Notes under the pieces: model-generated
What the model saw: only the letters and a program-made list of their open reading frames with translations
Told to the model about the DNA's origin: nothing
The model's database searches: none
Part shown: positions 36,916 through 45,118 of the stretch, piece after piece
How the letters are laid out: every line of letters starts with the position of its first letter
How positions within the stretch are numbered: the stretch's first letter is position 1
Position numbers and translations under genes: made by a program
Assembly (NCBI GenBank): GCA_002887195.1
Contig: PJAB01000083.1
Span: 1-45,118, forward strand
Reading direction: 5' to 3'
From: Chrysochromulina parva
Taxonomy: Eukaryota > Haptophyta > Prymnesiales > Chrysochromulinaceae
DNA length: 45,118 nucleotides

Positions 36916-38775
36916 TTATTTCCTCAGGCGGCGGGCAATGATGACGGTGGCGAGGATGCGGAAGAAGATGACGAAGCCGACGAGGATGCCAATATTGGCC
37001 CAATAGTCGCTGAGAATGGAGCCGGTCACAACGGGCAGCCCGAGCCGCGTTCGTAAGATCTCATCGCCCGTCGAGAGGCCCGTGGCGAGGGGCACGTCAA
37101 AGGTGCGCTCGATGAAGCTGGCCGAGGCGAGCGCTTGCCACGCGTAATTGAGGTAGTTGATGTACGTGAACCAGCGGAAGATCCAAGACATGTCCTGCTG
37201 GTTGACGAAGAAGCCCGAGAGGAGGGCCATCGGCATGATGGATCCCGGCGTAATGAGGGTCGCAATCTGAGTCGTCGGCGCCAAGCCGCTCAGGAAATAG
37301 GCCCACGAGTTGGTGGCGAAGACCACGAGAAAGAGCGCGAGGTAGAGCATAAAGAAGCGGCTGACGTCGGACTCAGAGCTCTCCCCTTTCGTCTGCCAGC
37401 TCAGCGTCGTCATGTTCCCCATGATCGCGAGGAAGAGGAGCGGCGGCACGACCAGCAGCGGCAGCTCTGTGATCAGCTTCGCAGGCACGTACGCCCACGG
37501 AGAGTACCAGTTGTTACGGCACTCCTTCTGCACCACATCGAATTCGGGCAGGATCGCAATGACCACCGGAAGCGCACTGGTGATGGCGAGGAAGATCATC
37601 GAGAAGACGAGCAGGCTGATGATTTGGTTGACGCCCGTCGCGCCGTTGCCTATGTCAAAGTACAGGACGCCCACGATAAGACTCACGCCAACTGCCGATC
37701 CCACGCGGATCCTGGCCAGAAGCGGGTCGCGCCGCATTCCGAGCAAGTTGCGGCGCACATGCGCATACATCTGAATGGCGCGAGACGCCGGATATGCGCT
37801 CGCCGTGCGCCGCGCTGGCAACAGCGACATCTTGGCATCGGGCGCACGTTGCGCGTCCTCGGGCACCATGCTGCCCTCGAGGTACGCTGCTCGGATGGCC
37901 GCCGTGTTCATCACGAGCACCTCGAACATGAAGTCGGCAGGATTCTCGAGCGCAGGGCACACGAAGCCGGCGGCGGCGAAGAAGGCGACTGGCTGCGCGC
38001 CAAGCGCCACTGGACCTTGGTAGCAGATCTGGCCACGGTGCAGTAGCAGCAGCCGATCGAAGGTGAAGAAGGCCGCCGCCGAAGGCTGGTGGATCGTAGC
38101 GATCACGGTGACTCCGCTGGCGGCGAGGTTGGACAACCTCCGCACGAGACTCATGGTATTCACAGCGTCCAGCCCGCTCGTGGGCTCGTCGAGGTAGAGC
38201 AGCGATGGGTTGCCGCACAGCTCGAGCGCCACCGACAAGCGACGCTTCTGGCCGCCGGAAATGCCCTTGTTGCTTCCGGGATGGCCTATGAGGACGTCTC
38301 GGCACTCTTCGAGGCCGAATTGTGAGATCAGTGTTGTGACGCGCGCCTCGCGATCCTGCGTGGGTAGCCCAGTCTTAAAGAGGGCCGCGTCCATGAGCGC
38401 CTCGTGCACCGTCAGGGTTGGCGTGAGCAGATCATCCTGGGGAACAAACGCGGAAATTTGTCGCATCGTGGCCCGGTCAAACGGGTGGTTGTTCACGGTG
38501 ATGGTGCCGACAGTCGGCTTGGTGACGCCGGTGAGCGCGTTCAGCAAGGTGGTCTTTCCGCTCCCTGAAGGACCCATCACAGCCCAGGCCTCATCAGGAC
38601 CAAAGATGCCCGACACAGAGTCCAGGATTCTCTTGGTGCTGGGCTTGCCGTGGTCGCCCTTGATGGGCACATCGACGCTCACTTGATCAAACACGAGCTG
38701 TATCTGCGGCGGGATGGAGGTCGCTGTATCGGCCACCGAGACAGCCACCACGGGATGGAGGTCGATGCCGGCCAT
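36916..38775 (-). CDS. ABCG-subfamily half-transporter
   Basis: A 619-residue ATP-binding cassette half-transporter of the White/ABCG type, which dimerises to export lipids, sterols or other hydrophobic compounds. The order is nucleotide-binding domain then membrane domain, as in ABCG. The Walker A motif is GPSGSGKTT (about residue 68), the signature is SGGQKRR, and Walker B is LLYLDEPTSGLD, followed by the switch His in IATIHQPS. After about residue 340 there are roughly six membrane segments, with the NWYSPWAYVPAKLITELP re-entrant region typical of the family, and a basic end (IARRLRK). The frame opens at TTG; the ATG at 38773-38775 is used. The substrate cannot be inferred. Confidence 0.95.
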   Translation of the reverse strand: MAGIDLHPVVAVSVADTATSIPPQIQLVFDQVSVDVPIKGDHGKPSTKRILDSVSGIFGPDEAWAVMGPSGSGKTTLLNALTGVTKPTVGTITVNNHPFDRATMRQISAFVPQDDLLTPTLTVHEALMDAALFKTGLPTQDREARVTTLISQFGLEECRDVLIGHPGSNKGISGGQKRRLSVALELCGNPSLLYLDEPTSGLDAVNTMSLVRRLSNLAASGVTVIATIHQPSAAAFFTFDRLLLLHRGQICYQGPVALGAQPVAFFAAAGFVCPALENPADFMFEVLVMNTAAIRAAYLEGSMVPEDAQRAPDAKMSLLPARRTASAYPASRAIQMYAHVRRNLLGMRRDPLLARIRVGSAVGVSLIVGVLYFDIGNGATGVNQIISLLVFSMIFLAITSALPVVIAILPEFDVVQKECRNNWYSPWAYVPAKLITELPLLVVPPLLFLAIMGNMTTLSWQTKGESSESDVSRFFMLYLALFLVVFATNSWAYFLSGLAPTTQIATLITPGSIMPMALLSGFFVNQQDMSWIFRWFTYINYLNYAWQALASASFIERTFDVPLATGLSTGDEILRTRLGLPVVTGSILSDYWANIGILVGFVIFFRILATVIIARRLRK

Positions 38776-39269
38776 GTCCTGATTGGTCTCCTCGTCCTCG
38801 GCGGGCCCGCGACCGGCTGCAGGCTGCAACTCCGCTCCGATCTTTATCGTAGGGCCCTATCCGGATACTTGGGGCTGCATTGCGGCTGCAGCAATTCCCG
38901 TGCGACGAAACCCGATTGGTTACGGGACCTACGTGCTGGGGAAAAATCGGAAAAAAGCCGAGAATTTGACGGATACTTACTAAATCACGACAAATGGGCT
39001 CACCAGCCCTGATCGAAACCAGTTCGTGAGTTCGCGTATTGCACGCCGATGTGGCACGCGGGCTTTTGCACAGTCACTGTCGGACAGTCACCGTGTCCGT
39101 GATGATAGAACATGGTGCAGCTGCCAACCCGCTTTTAGCTATCAAAAGCCTCGCCGACCCGCGCGCATTACATCGGCGGTGTCCGGTGACCGTTGTGCTG
39201 CAGCTCGCCTCTCTTCATGCACATGATCTCAGCCGGGGTCGACTCGGCCCCTCCAGGTCGCAGATGACC
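38776..39269. other. 494-bp intergenic region between two minus-strand genes
   Basis: This is the 5' flank of the ABCG gene and the 3' flank of the thioredoxin-like gene. ACAGTCAC occurs twice (39070-39077 and 39084-39091), and a small TTGC-GGCTGCA-GCAA inverted repeat lies near 38880-38894. No gene is recognised. Confidence 0.45.
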
Positions 39270-40607
39270 TTACGCATCCAAATCCATCACATCTGTGCCG
39301 TCGTCCTCGTCCGCGAAATCCTCCTCTTCGATCTCCTCGATCTCCTCATCCGCATCAGGCTCGGGTGCGCCGTCCGCATCAGCGTCGTCGTCCACTTCCT
39401 CGAGGATATTGGAGGCCGCCTCCTCCTCCTCCGCCATCTGCTGCCGCCGCTCCAGCTCGCGCTGCTTCCGTTGCTCTTCGCTCATCTGCTTGCGCTGCTC
39501 CCCGAGCTTCTGCCGCTGCTCCTCCTCTCGCCGCTGCGCCTCGGCGCGCGCCTTGGCACGCTTTGCGTTGCGCTCGGCCTCGGCGGCGCTGTCGAGTGGC
39601 TTTTTGGACTTTGGGGCTTTCGGCTTCTTCTCCTTGGGCTGCTCAAGCGCCGTGAGCGTCGGCAGCGGGGAGCGGACGAAGCCGTCGTCAGGCCAATAGA
39701 GCGGCTCTTGCGCCAGCGCCGCCTCGATAAAGGTGCTCAGCGAGGGCACATCTTCCTCGCCGGCGTGAGCTCGGAGCAGGCGCGGTGCCGGCTTGGCACC
39801 CTTGCGCGGCTTGGGGGCATCCGGGTCTGCGCGCAGCAGGGAGTGCCGCTTGCCAAAGAAGACGGCCTCTTCCGGCTCGAGTGTCTCGCCAACCTCGTCG
39901 CCGCGACCCCACGAGAGCGAGGACTGCTTCTCCGAGCCGATGGAGACGACCTCGAGCTTTCGGTAGCGGCGCGCGAGCTCCACGAGCACATCCGAGTCGG
40001 GCGCGAGCCGCGAGAGCAGGCATGGCTGCCGCCTACCGCAGAGCGCCGCGAGCGCCTTCTGCGAGCGGGCAACCTTTACTCGAGGCTCTGCCTTGGGCTT
40101 GACAAACGCAGACACACCGTACACCGAGGCAGCACTGGCCGCCGGAACTTGCTTGGGCCGATCACCGCCACCCGCGTAGATGAGCAGCGGCTGTGTGCGG
40201 CGCACAAACCCAAACTTGCTGATGAGCGTCTTGTTGCTCTTCAGCACCTTCTCGCAGTCGAGCGTGCCCGCCTTGATGATGCCGCGGAGCTCGCTCGAGC
40301 CGATGCTCTCGAGGAAGACTTGGTGAAGCCGGAAGGGCCTGGGCAGCCACTGACCCTCATGTGGCAGTCCCGAGTAGCACTGGATCAGCCACGGCTCGCC
40401 GCTGTACAGCACGTCCTTGAGCTGCGCCGAATCATCCACATCAAGCACGGCAACTTGCTCGGGCATGCGCGACTTGTGGTACGAATCGGGCATGCCCTGC
40501 TTGTATGCGTAGCGCGCACCGTATGACAGGATGGCGACTCCGATGGCCGCGCCCAGCCCATTGCAGAAGGTGCCGCACGCGGTGGCCTCCTTGGCTTTCT
40601 TCACCAT
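39270..40607 (-). CDS. Membrane-anchored thioredoxin-like protein with charged tail
   Basis: A 445-residue protein that I assign only by fold-like pattern. A membrane segment lies near the N-terminus (GLGAAIGVAILSYGARYAY, about 17-35). The next 130 residues look like a thioredoxin-type domain (VAVLDVDDSAQLKDVL, then EPWLIQCYSG, then GTLDCEK and a FVRRTQPLLIYAGG strand), but there is no CxxC redox pair. After a second folded-looking stretch to about 300, the tail is a long Lys/Arg/Glu/Gln helix and ends with about 45 mostly acidic residues. An ER-membrane chaperone-associated role would fit but is speculative. It is divergent from the METTL21-like gene. Confidence 0.7.
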   Translation of the reverse strand: MVKKAKEATACGTFCNGLGAAIGVAILSYGARYAYKQGMPDSYHKSRMPEQVAVLDVDDSAQLKDVLYSGEPWLIQCYSGLPHEGQWLPRPFRLHQVFLESIGSSELRGIIKAGTLDCEKVLKSNKTLISKFGFVRRTQPLLIYAGGGDRPKQVPAASAASVYGVSAFVKPKAEPRVKVARSQKALAALCGRRQPCLLSRLAPDSDVLVELARRYRKLEVVSIGSEKQSSLSWGRGDEVGETLEPEEAVFFGKRHSLLRADPDAPKPRKGAKPAPRLLRAHAGEEDVPSLSTFIEAALAQEPLYWPDDGFVRSPLPTLTALEQPKEKKPKAPKSKKPLDSAAEAERNAKRAKARAEAQRREEEQRQKLGEQRKQMSEEQRKQRELERRQQMAEEEEAASNILEEVDDDADADGAPEPDADEEIEEIEEEDFADEDDGTDVMDLDA

Positions 40608-40767
40608 CGGTCCCGAGGAAAGCGCGTGACCTCCAGCGATCTCGGAGATGGCATGTCGTGACGATTTTGAGATCGTCTTCCGATCTGTTGGAGCCGCGTT
40701 GAGAAATTGATTTTAGTTCACAACTGAAGATGCTTGCTGGGCTTTTCCAAGCCTTTTCGCAAAAAAG
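40608..40767. promoter_or_regulatory. Shared promoter region of thioredoxin-like (-) and METTL21-like (+) genes
   Basis: Only 160 bp separate the divergent ATGs. The plus-strand ATG at 40768 follows an A-rich leader (GCAAAAAAG). The assignment rests on geometry. Confidence 0.4.
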
Positions 40768-41418
40768 ATGCATTCGCTCGTCCTGCTTTGGTTGCCGATA
40801 GCCTCCACGTTTACAATAACCAGCACCTTGCAGCGTGTTGGCGGCATTGCGCTCCACGAAGGCAGCCAGCTGGCAACCACCAACTGCATGCATTTAGACA
40901 GCACCGGACAGCGCATCTGGGATGCTGGCAGGGTCTTGGCCTCAGTCCTCTGCCACGCTGACCTCAACGGGAAGCGAGTGCTAGAGCTCGGGTCAGGGAC
41001 GGGTGTGGGCGGCCTGACCGCTGCCAAAGGCGGCGCGGCACTCGTGATGCTCACTGATGGCTCTGAGACGGCCGTGGAGCTGCTCCAGCAGAACATCAAG
41101 GCCAACAACCTGGAGGACAGCGCCCAAAGTTACCAGCTGAGCTGGGGCTACCTTGCCGACACGGTGGACCTTGTCGCACACGGGCCGTGGGATCTCATTA
41201 TTGGCAGCGACCTACTGTACGCACCCGAGTCGCATCCTGACTTGCTCACCACCCTCGCGGCGCTGTGCACACCGTCACATACCGAGGTGTTGCTCACGTA
41301 CCCAACGCGATTCACTGAGAGCCTCTTCTTCGACGAGGCTGCCGAGCTCTTTCGAGTCGACGATCACGAGGAGGTCGAACCGGCCCTATGGGCGACCCGA
41401 ATGGTGATGAGGGCATAA
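40768..41418 (+). CDS. METTL21/FAM86-like (methyltransferase family 16) protein methyltransferase
   Basis: A 216-residue SAM-dependent methyltransferase of the seven-beta-strand lysine methyltransferase group; relatives modify translation factors and chaperones. Diagnostic features are TGQRIWDAGRVLASVL before the SAM site, motif I VLELGSGTGVGGL, an acidic motif (LTDGSE) after strand 2, and GSDLLYAPESHPDLL, whose DLLY matches the DXXY substrate-binding motif of the group. The length is that of a minimal METTL21-type enzyme. The substrate cannot be told from sequence. Confidence 0.9.
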   Translation: MHSLVLLWLPIASTFTITSTLQRVGGIALHEGSQLATTNCMHLDSTGQRIWDAGRVLASVLCHADLNGKRVLELGSGTGVGGLTAAKGGAALVMLTDGSETAVELLQQNIKANNLEDSAQSYQLSWGYLADTVDLVAHGPWDLIIGSDLLYAPESHPDLLTTLAALCTPSHTEVLLTYPTRFTESLFFDEAAELFRVDDHEEVEPALWATRMVMRA

Positions 41419-41867
41419 GCGCTGATAGGGGAATACCATAACAGTTGCTCCGGACAGAGTTGCTCGAGTCCGAGACGTAAACGTCCGGCCAGAGCTGCTG
41501 GCGACGACCAAGTCCACGGGCACGACGAAAACATAAGACCCGCACTCGACTCGCGCCTTTTGACACCGCCAACCGACAGCTCATCAGCAGCTGAGATTAA
41601 CTGTCCGGCTTACTCTTACTGATCGAGTCGTTGGGGAGTTACCGACCTCCGAGGCGTGACCTCAGTCCTCACCTGACACCTCCGGGATCTTGGATCGCTA
41701 TTTCAAGCCCGATCAGCGTCGTCTCGGGCATCATAGGATCGTGTGGCAGACACCTAAAGCTTTACTTTATACTATTAGCCTCATGTGCAAAATAGGTCTG
41801 AGCTAGGTCTGAGCAAGGCCGAAGGCGCGCCTCGCCGCGCGCGGCCACGCCCCTCGCACACTCGTCC
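41419..41867. other. Intergenic region, convergent 3' ends of METTL21-like and SET genes
   Basis: 449 bp with no supported gene. TAGGTCTGAGC is tandemly duplicated at 41793-41803 and 41804-41814. The left part contains an imperfect GTTGCTC direct repeat near 41441-41465. Confidence 0.5.
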
Positions 41868-43450
41868 CTACACGGTGCAATCCGCGCCGGGCTCCTGCGG
41901 CGACGAGCGCAGCGCGTGCACGATCAGCAGCTCGGCTGGTGCCGTGTTGGGTGGCAGTGGCGAGCCCAGCTCCGCCTTGGTCCACAATTCGTAAAAGTTG
42001 AGGAAGCAATCAGCCCCATCCTCCTTGCGCACTGGCCAGTCGTCCATCGAAGCCACCGCGCGCCAGCAGCCACCATCCATAGCACGGCTCCACACCTTGA
42101 GCAATGAGAGGCGCATTCAGAGGTCATCAGAGGCAATCAGTGGCACTCAGAGGCGATCTGGGCTGATCTGGGCCTGCCTTTCACCTTGTATGCTGGTGAG
42201 TCTGGGCCCCGCAGCTGTTTCGTAGCCTCCATCGCCTTGCGAGCCCAGCTGCGTGCAGCGTCCACGTACCGTCGCACCTTGTCTTCGAGGAGTGCAGTGG
42301 AGAGAGGGACGACCTTGCTCTCGCCGCTGTCCTCATCCTGCAGCGAGAGCTGGGTGACCTGCATGCCGTTGGCGTGCGTGGCTGTCGGACACTCCCTAAC
42401 GAGCTCAATGAGCCGCAGCGCCGCCGCCTCACAGCCCTCGACTCCACTCTGCAAAAAGAGCTCGGCCGAGTGGAAGAAGCCGCCGGGCGTCGAGTCGTTC
42501 ATCAGCGCGCGACGCTTCTCGAGCTGCGAGAGCACCTCACCCACCTCGCCGCTGATCAGCGTGTCCCATTCGCGCACCAACCCGACGAGGTCCCCAAACC
42601 ACGACGTCTTGTCCCCGATGGCCCCGAGTCGCAGCTCATTGGCCTCGAGCGCCGTGCCTTTCATCGAGCACGCCGAGCACGTGCACTCAAACCCAAAGGC
42701 CTCCAGCAGCCGTTGACGCCTCGCCTCGAGCTGCACGCAGCCCGCAGGAAACCCGTAGTGCACGCAGAGCTCCGCGCCAGCGGCGACCGGCCGGCAAGCG
42801 TGCACGGTGAGCCGACCAGTCGCGTGATTGTAACGAAAGACCGCATCCGGATCGCAGCTGTGATTGAAGCGCGCAACTGTCGGAAATACGGCAAGGTGGC
42901 CCTTGGCATACGCGTGGCTAGGGATCGCATTCGTCGCGAAGATGCCTGCAACGCTCTTGGTCGTGCCAAAACGCTGCTCATCTTGGGCGAGCGCCATGAA
43001 CTGAGAGCGCTCGGCAGATGAGAGCTTAGCAAATGCCGCCCCGACCGACGGAGACACGGGCGTCACCGCCAGCAGCGGCCACTCTTCGAGCAAACGCTCG
43101 CCCGTGGCGATGTCTCGATCCGCCACACAGCCAAGGCCCTTGCCCGGTACCTCGGCAATGCGGAACGCGAGTGCTGGGCCGACGGCGCGCGGGAGACGCA
43201 CGTTTTCAAAGCGCAAGCGCAAGCATTCTCCTGTTGCTGAGCACTTGATCATCCACCGCCCACTCGGCTTGTGCCAGTCGATAATTGAGCCATTCATGCC
43301 GTTGAGCTTGTTGCCGTTCTGGAGGCCGCAGATCTGGACGGTCGCTCCCTGGTAGCGCGCTGATAGCACGGCCATCATGCTCATGTCCGATAAGTCGACG
43401 AGATTGGCGTCTCGGGTGCGCTGCGCTGCTGCGGCGAGGAATGAGTCCAT
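41868..43450 (-). CDS. SET-domain protein, SMYD-like without MYND finger, two exons (43450-42185, 42095-41868)
   Basis: A putative protein lysine methyltransferase of 497 residues after splicing. The N-terminal module (YQGATVQICGLQNGNKLNG, then GRWMIK) resembles the small SH3-like repeat found in some MYND-associated proteins. The SET domain follows: GKGLGCVADRDIATGERLLEE, the SAM-binding RFNHSCDPDA, and AGAELCVHYG. A post-SET FGFECTCSAC Cys cluster comes next, then C-terminal helices. The first exon alone would end in a 15-residue non-conserved tail. Removing an 89-nt intron adds 76 residues (VWSRAMDGGCWRAV through GADCTV) of normal composition. The ATG at 43448-43450 is used because the upstream extension starts at TTG. 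Confidence 0.85.
42096..42184 (-). other. SET-gene intron (89 nt, phase 0) with 10-bp repeats
   Basis: On the minus strand the donor is ACAAG|GTGAAA and the acceptor TCAAG|GTGTGG, so CAAGGTG occurs at both junctions. On the plus strand, 42115-42154 is four imperfect 10-bp units of the form NATCAGAGGC. Retaining the intron gives a stop after 15 codons. The intron is predicted from frame and composition only. Confidence 0.7.
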
Positions 43451-43720
43451 CGGAGGCGAACGCCGCCGTCGTCGTACTCGGCGCGCGCACAGCGAGAGAA
43501 GTGCTCCATCAGTTTCTCGCAAAAGACGTCCTTTTCTTTCTGAATTCAAGAAGTTTTCAGAAGAGTCTCAGAAGATACATGGGGATCGAGCCACGCCCGG
43601 GTCGCTCGAAGATTGTAGGCGCAAAAACGCCGTGTTGGGCGGGATCGTTGCAAGACTTCGCGGAGACGCCGACGAGAGAGACACGATCTCTTTTCTCTCC
43701 CCCATTAGCGCATCGGGACA
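43451..43720. promoter_or_regulatory. Shared upstream region of SET (-) and vWA (+) genes
   Basis: 270 bp between divergent ATGs. It contains GCGGGATCG-type GC-rich DNA and a pyrimidine-rich stretch (TCTCTTTTCTCTCCCCC, about 43687-43703) just before the vWA start. No defined motif. Confidence 0.4.
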
Positions 43721-45118
43721 ATGGGGGGCCGCCTGGGGGGGCCCTTCCTGCTCGTCGCCGCCGCCCTTGGCGCGCGCGCCAAGAGCGCAATCTCTCTCGG
43801 CGAGCACATCGCCCCGAGCGGCGAGACGAACCGCCGCGCGCTTCAGGCAACTCTCTGCACGAACACGTGCATCGGAAATCCATCTTACGCCTCCGATGGC
43901 GATTGCGACGATGGCGGCCCCGGCTCCGAGTACGGTGCGTGGTGCGTCTACGGCACTGACTGCATCGACTGCGGACCGCGTCAACCTGGCCTGTGCACGA
44001 ATGCGTGCTACTGGTCCTCCGATGCCGAGTGCGATGATGGCGGCCCCGGCTCCGAGTTCCCGGTGTGCCTGTACGGCACCGACTGCATCGACTGCGGCCT
44101 GCGTCAACCGCGCCCGCCCTCACCGCCTGCCCTGTGCACTAACACGTGCAACTGGGCGGCCGATGCCGAGTGCGACGATGGCGGCCCCGGCTCCGAGTTT
44201 TACAGTGCGTCCGGGTGCCCGTACGGCACCGACTGCTTCGACTGCGGCACGCGTCAACCTGACCCGTGCACGAACACGTGCGACTGGTCCTCCGATGGCA
44301 GTTGCGACGATGGCGGCCCCGGCTCCGAATACGGTGCGTGTCTGGGTGCTGCGTCGTGCTCGTGGTGCCCGTACGGCACCGACTGTGCCGACTGCGGCAC
44401 CACGCGTCAACTGCCGCCACCGCAGCCGCCGCCGCCGCCGCCGCCACCGCGGCCACCGCGTGCGCCTCAGTGTAACCACGGGCTGCCCCTCGACCTGGTG
44501 CTTGTCTTCGACCACTCGGGGAGTATGGCGCCATTCCAGGCCCAAGTGCTCGAGTTTGCGCGCGAGCTCGTCCTTCAACTCGATTTCGGCCCGAGCGCGT
44601 CGCGCGTGGGGCTCGTGGAGTTTGACGATACGGCCCACGTCCTGTCCTACCTGTCCTCCGATCCCAACGCGGTGCTCGCGGCCATGGCCACCGCCCAGCA
44701 AGCCAACGGCTGGACCAACATCAGCAGCGGCCTCGCGTCCGGGCTTGCCGTCCTCCAGGCGAAAGGTGGCTGGACCACACGTTCGAAAGTGCTCCTTTTG
44801 CTCACGGACGGAGAGCAGAACCCGCAATATGGCGGCGCCGCCGCGGCTATCGCTCAGGCAGCAACTGTCCGTGCCGCCGGCGTCCAGATCTTCGGCGTCG
44901 GCTTCGGGTCGGCGAACCCAGCGACGATCGCGGACATCTCGTCCTCCCCCGCCTCGCTCTACGCCTTCACCGCGGCCAACATCGGTGCGGTTCGTGAACA
45001 CTTCCGCAGTCAGTTCTGCACGCTGCTCCTCTCGCCACGCGCGCCGCCACCACCGCCGCCGTCTCCGATGCCGCAGCCACCGCCGCCGCCGCCGCCGCCG
45101 CCTCCGATGCCGCGGCCG
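43721..45118 (+). CDS. Secreted protein with four CDDGGPGSE Cys-rich repeats and a vWA domain (partial, runs off the window)
   Basis: The frame is open from ATG 43721 to the last base, 466 residues so far. A signal-peptide-like start (GGPFLLVAAALGARA) is followed by four Cys-rich repeats between about residues 46 and 220. Each has C-TNxC, then CDDGGPGSE, then YGTDCxDCG, and they resemble Notch-like disulfide modules. A Pro-rich hinge comes next, then a von Willebrand A domain (about 255-435) whose metal site starts with DHSGS in LVLVFDHSGSM, with LLLLTDGEQ further on. The end is a second run of Pro. The layout suggests an extracellular matrix or cell-covering protein; the disulfide pairing and ligand are unknown. 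Confidence 0.9.
   Translation, partial: MGGRLGGPFLLVAAALGARAKSAISLGEHIAPSGETNRRALQATLCTNTCIGNPSYASDGDCDDGGPGSEYGAWCVYGTDCIDCGPRQPGLCTNACYWSSDAECDDGGPGSEFPVCLYGTDCIDCGLRQPRPPSPPALCTNTCNWAADAECDDGGPGSEFYSASGCPYGTDCFDCGTRQPDPCTNTCDWSSDGSCDDGGPGSEYGACLGAASCSWCPYGTDCADCGTTRQLPPPQPPPPPPPPRPPRAPQCNHGLPLDLVLVFDHSGSMAPFQAQVLEFARELVLQLDFGPSASRVGLVEFDDTAHVLSYLSSDPNAVLAAMATAQQANGWTNISSGLASGLAVLQAKGGWTTRSKVLLLLTDGEQNPQYGGAAAAIAQAATVRAAGVQIFGVGFGSANPATIADISSSPASLYAFTAANIGAVREHFRSQFCTLLLSPRAPPPPPPSPMPQPPPPPPPPPPMPRP

Noticed and set aside
39039..40526. 495-residue plus-strand open frame
   Set aside because: It is the antisense of the thioredoxin-like gene. Its Leu-rich runs mirror the Glu/Lys/Gln-rich codons of that gene, and it has no recognisable domain.

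Overview
This is a GC-rich, gene-dense, intron-poor nuclear segment of a unicellular eukaryote, most likely an alga with a secondary plastid. I lean towards a haptophyte, but that is an inference. Supporting signs are GT-AG introns of 70-125 nt, bipartite-looking plastid targeting on one protein, an ER-retained (KDEL) FKBP, a mitochondrial uS4, ATG11, CHD1L/ALC1 and L-fucokinase homologues, and secreted Cys-rich CDDGGPGSE repeats of a kind I associate with algae. I recognise no prokaryotic operons, tRNAs, rRNAs, CRISPR arrays or transposase genes. Twenty protein genes are supported. Sixteen read as single exons, three need splicing (ATG11, FKBP, SET), and the vWA gene runs off the right edge as a single open frame. 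Several long frames open only at GTG or TTG, so their starts are placed here at the first in-frame ATG.

Layout. 0.2-5 kb: an ALC1-type SNF2 remodeller and a bacterial-type RlmJ rRNA methyltransferase (both +). 5.2-10.3 kb: two unrecognised minus-strand proteins. 11.1-15.2 kb: an EEP-family nuclease (-), divergent from an EF-hand/TMEM65 fusion (+), then NSUN5 (+). 15.9-20.5 kb: a repeat protein with a PGPGSY motif, a plastid Rieske-like protein and mitochondrial uS4 (all -). 20.7-25.4 kb: a three-exon ATG11/FIP200 homologue (+). 25.9-34.9 kb: a six-repeat filamin-like protein, L-fucokinase and an ER FKBP with EF-hands (all -). 35.3-41.4 kb: a divergent actin-related protein (+), an ABCG half-transporter (-), a membrane thioredoxin-like protein (-) and a METTL21-like methyltransferase (+). 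41.9-45.1 kb: a SET/SMYD-like protein (-) and the start of a secreted vWA protein (+).

The genes do not form one pathway; this is ordinary interleaved nuclear content. Five head-to-head pairs are separated by only 113-340 bp and probably share promoter regions. The observations most worth a second look are: ATG11 intron 2, which ends in four 22-bp repeats and has a 13-bp direct repeat at its two splice junctions, like an introner-type insertion; an actin-related protein with subdomain 2 (the D-loop) cleanly missing; a Ca2+-binding EF-hand fused to TMEM65; a hidden last exon of the SET gene; and a near-perfect 56-bp inverted repeat inside a coding region.
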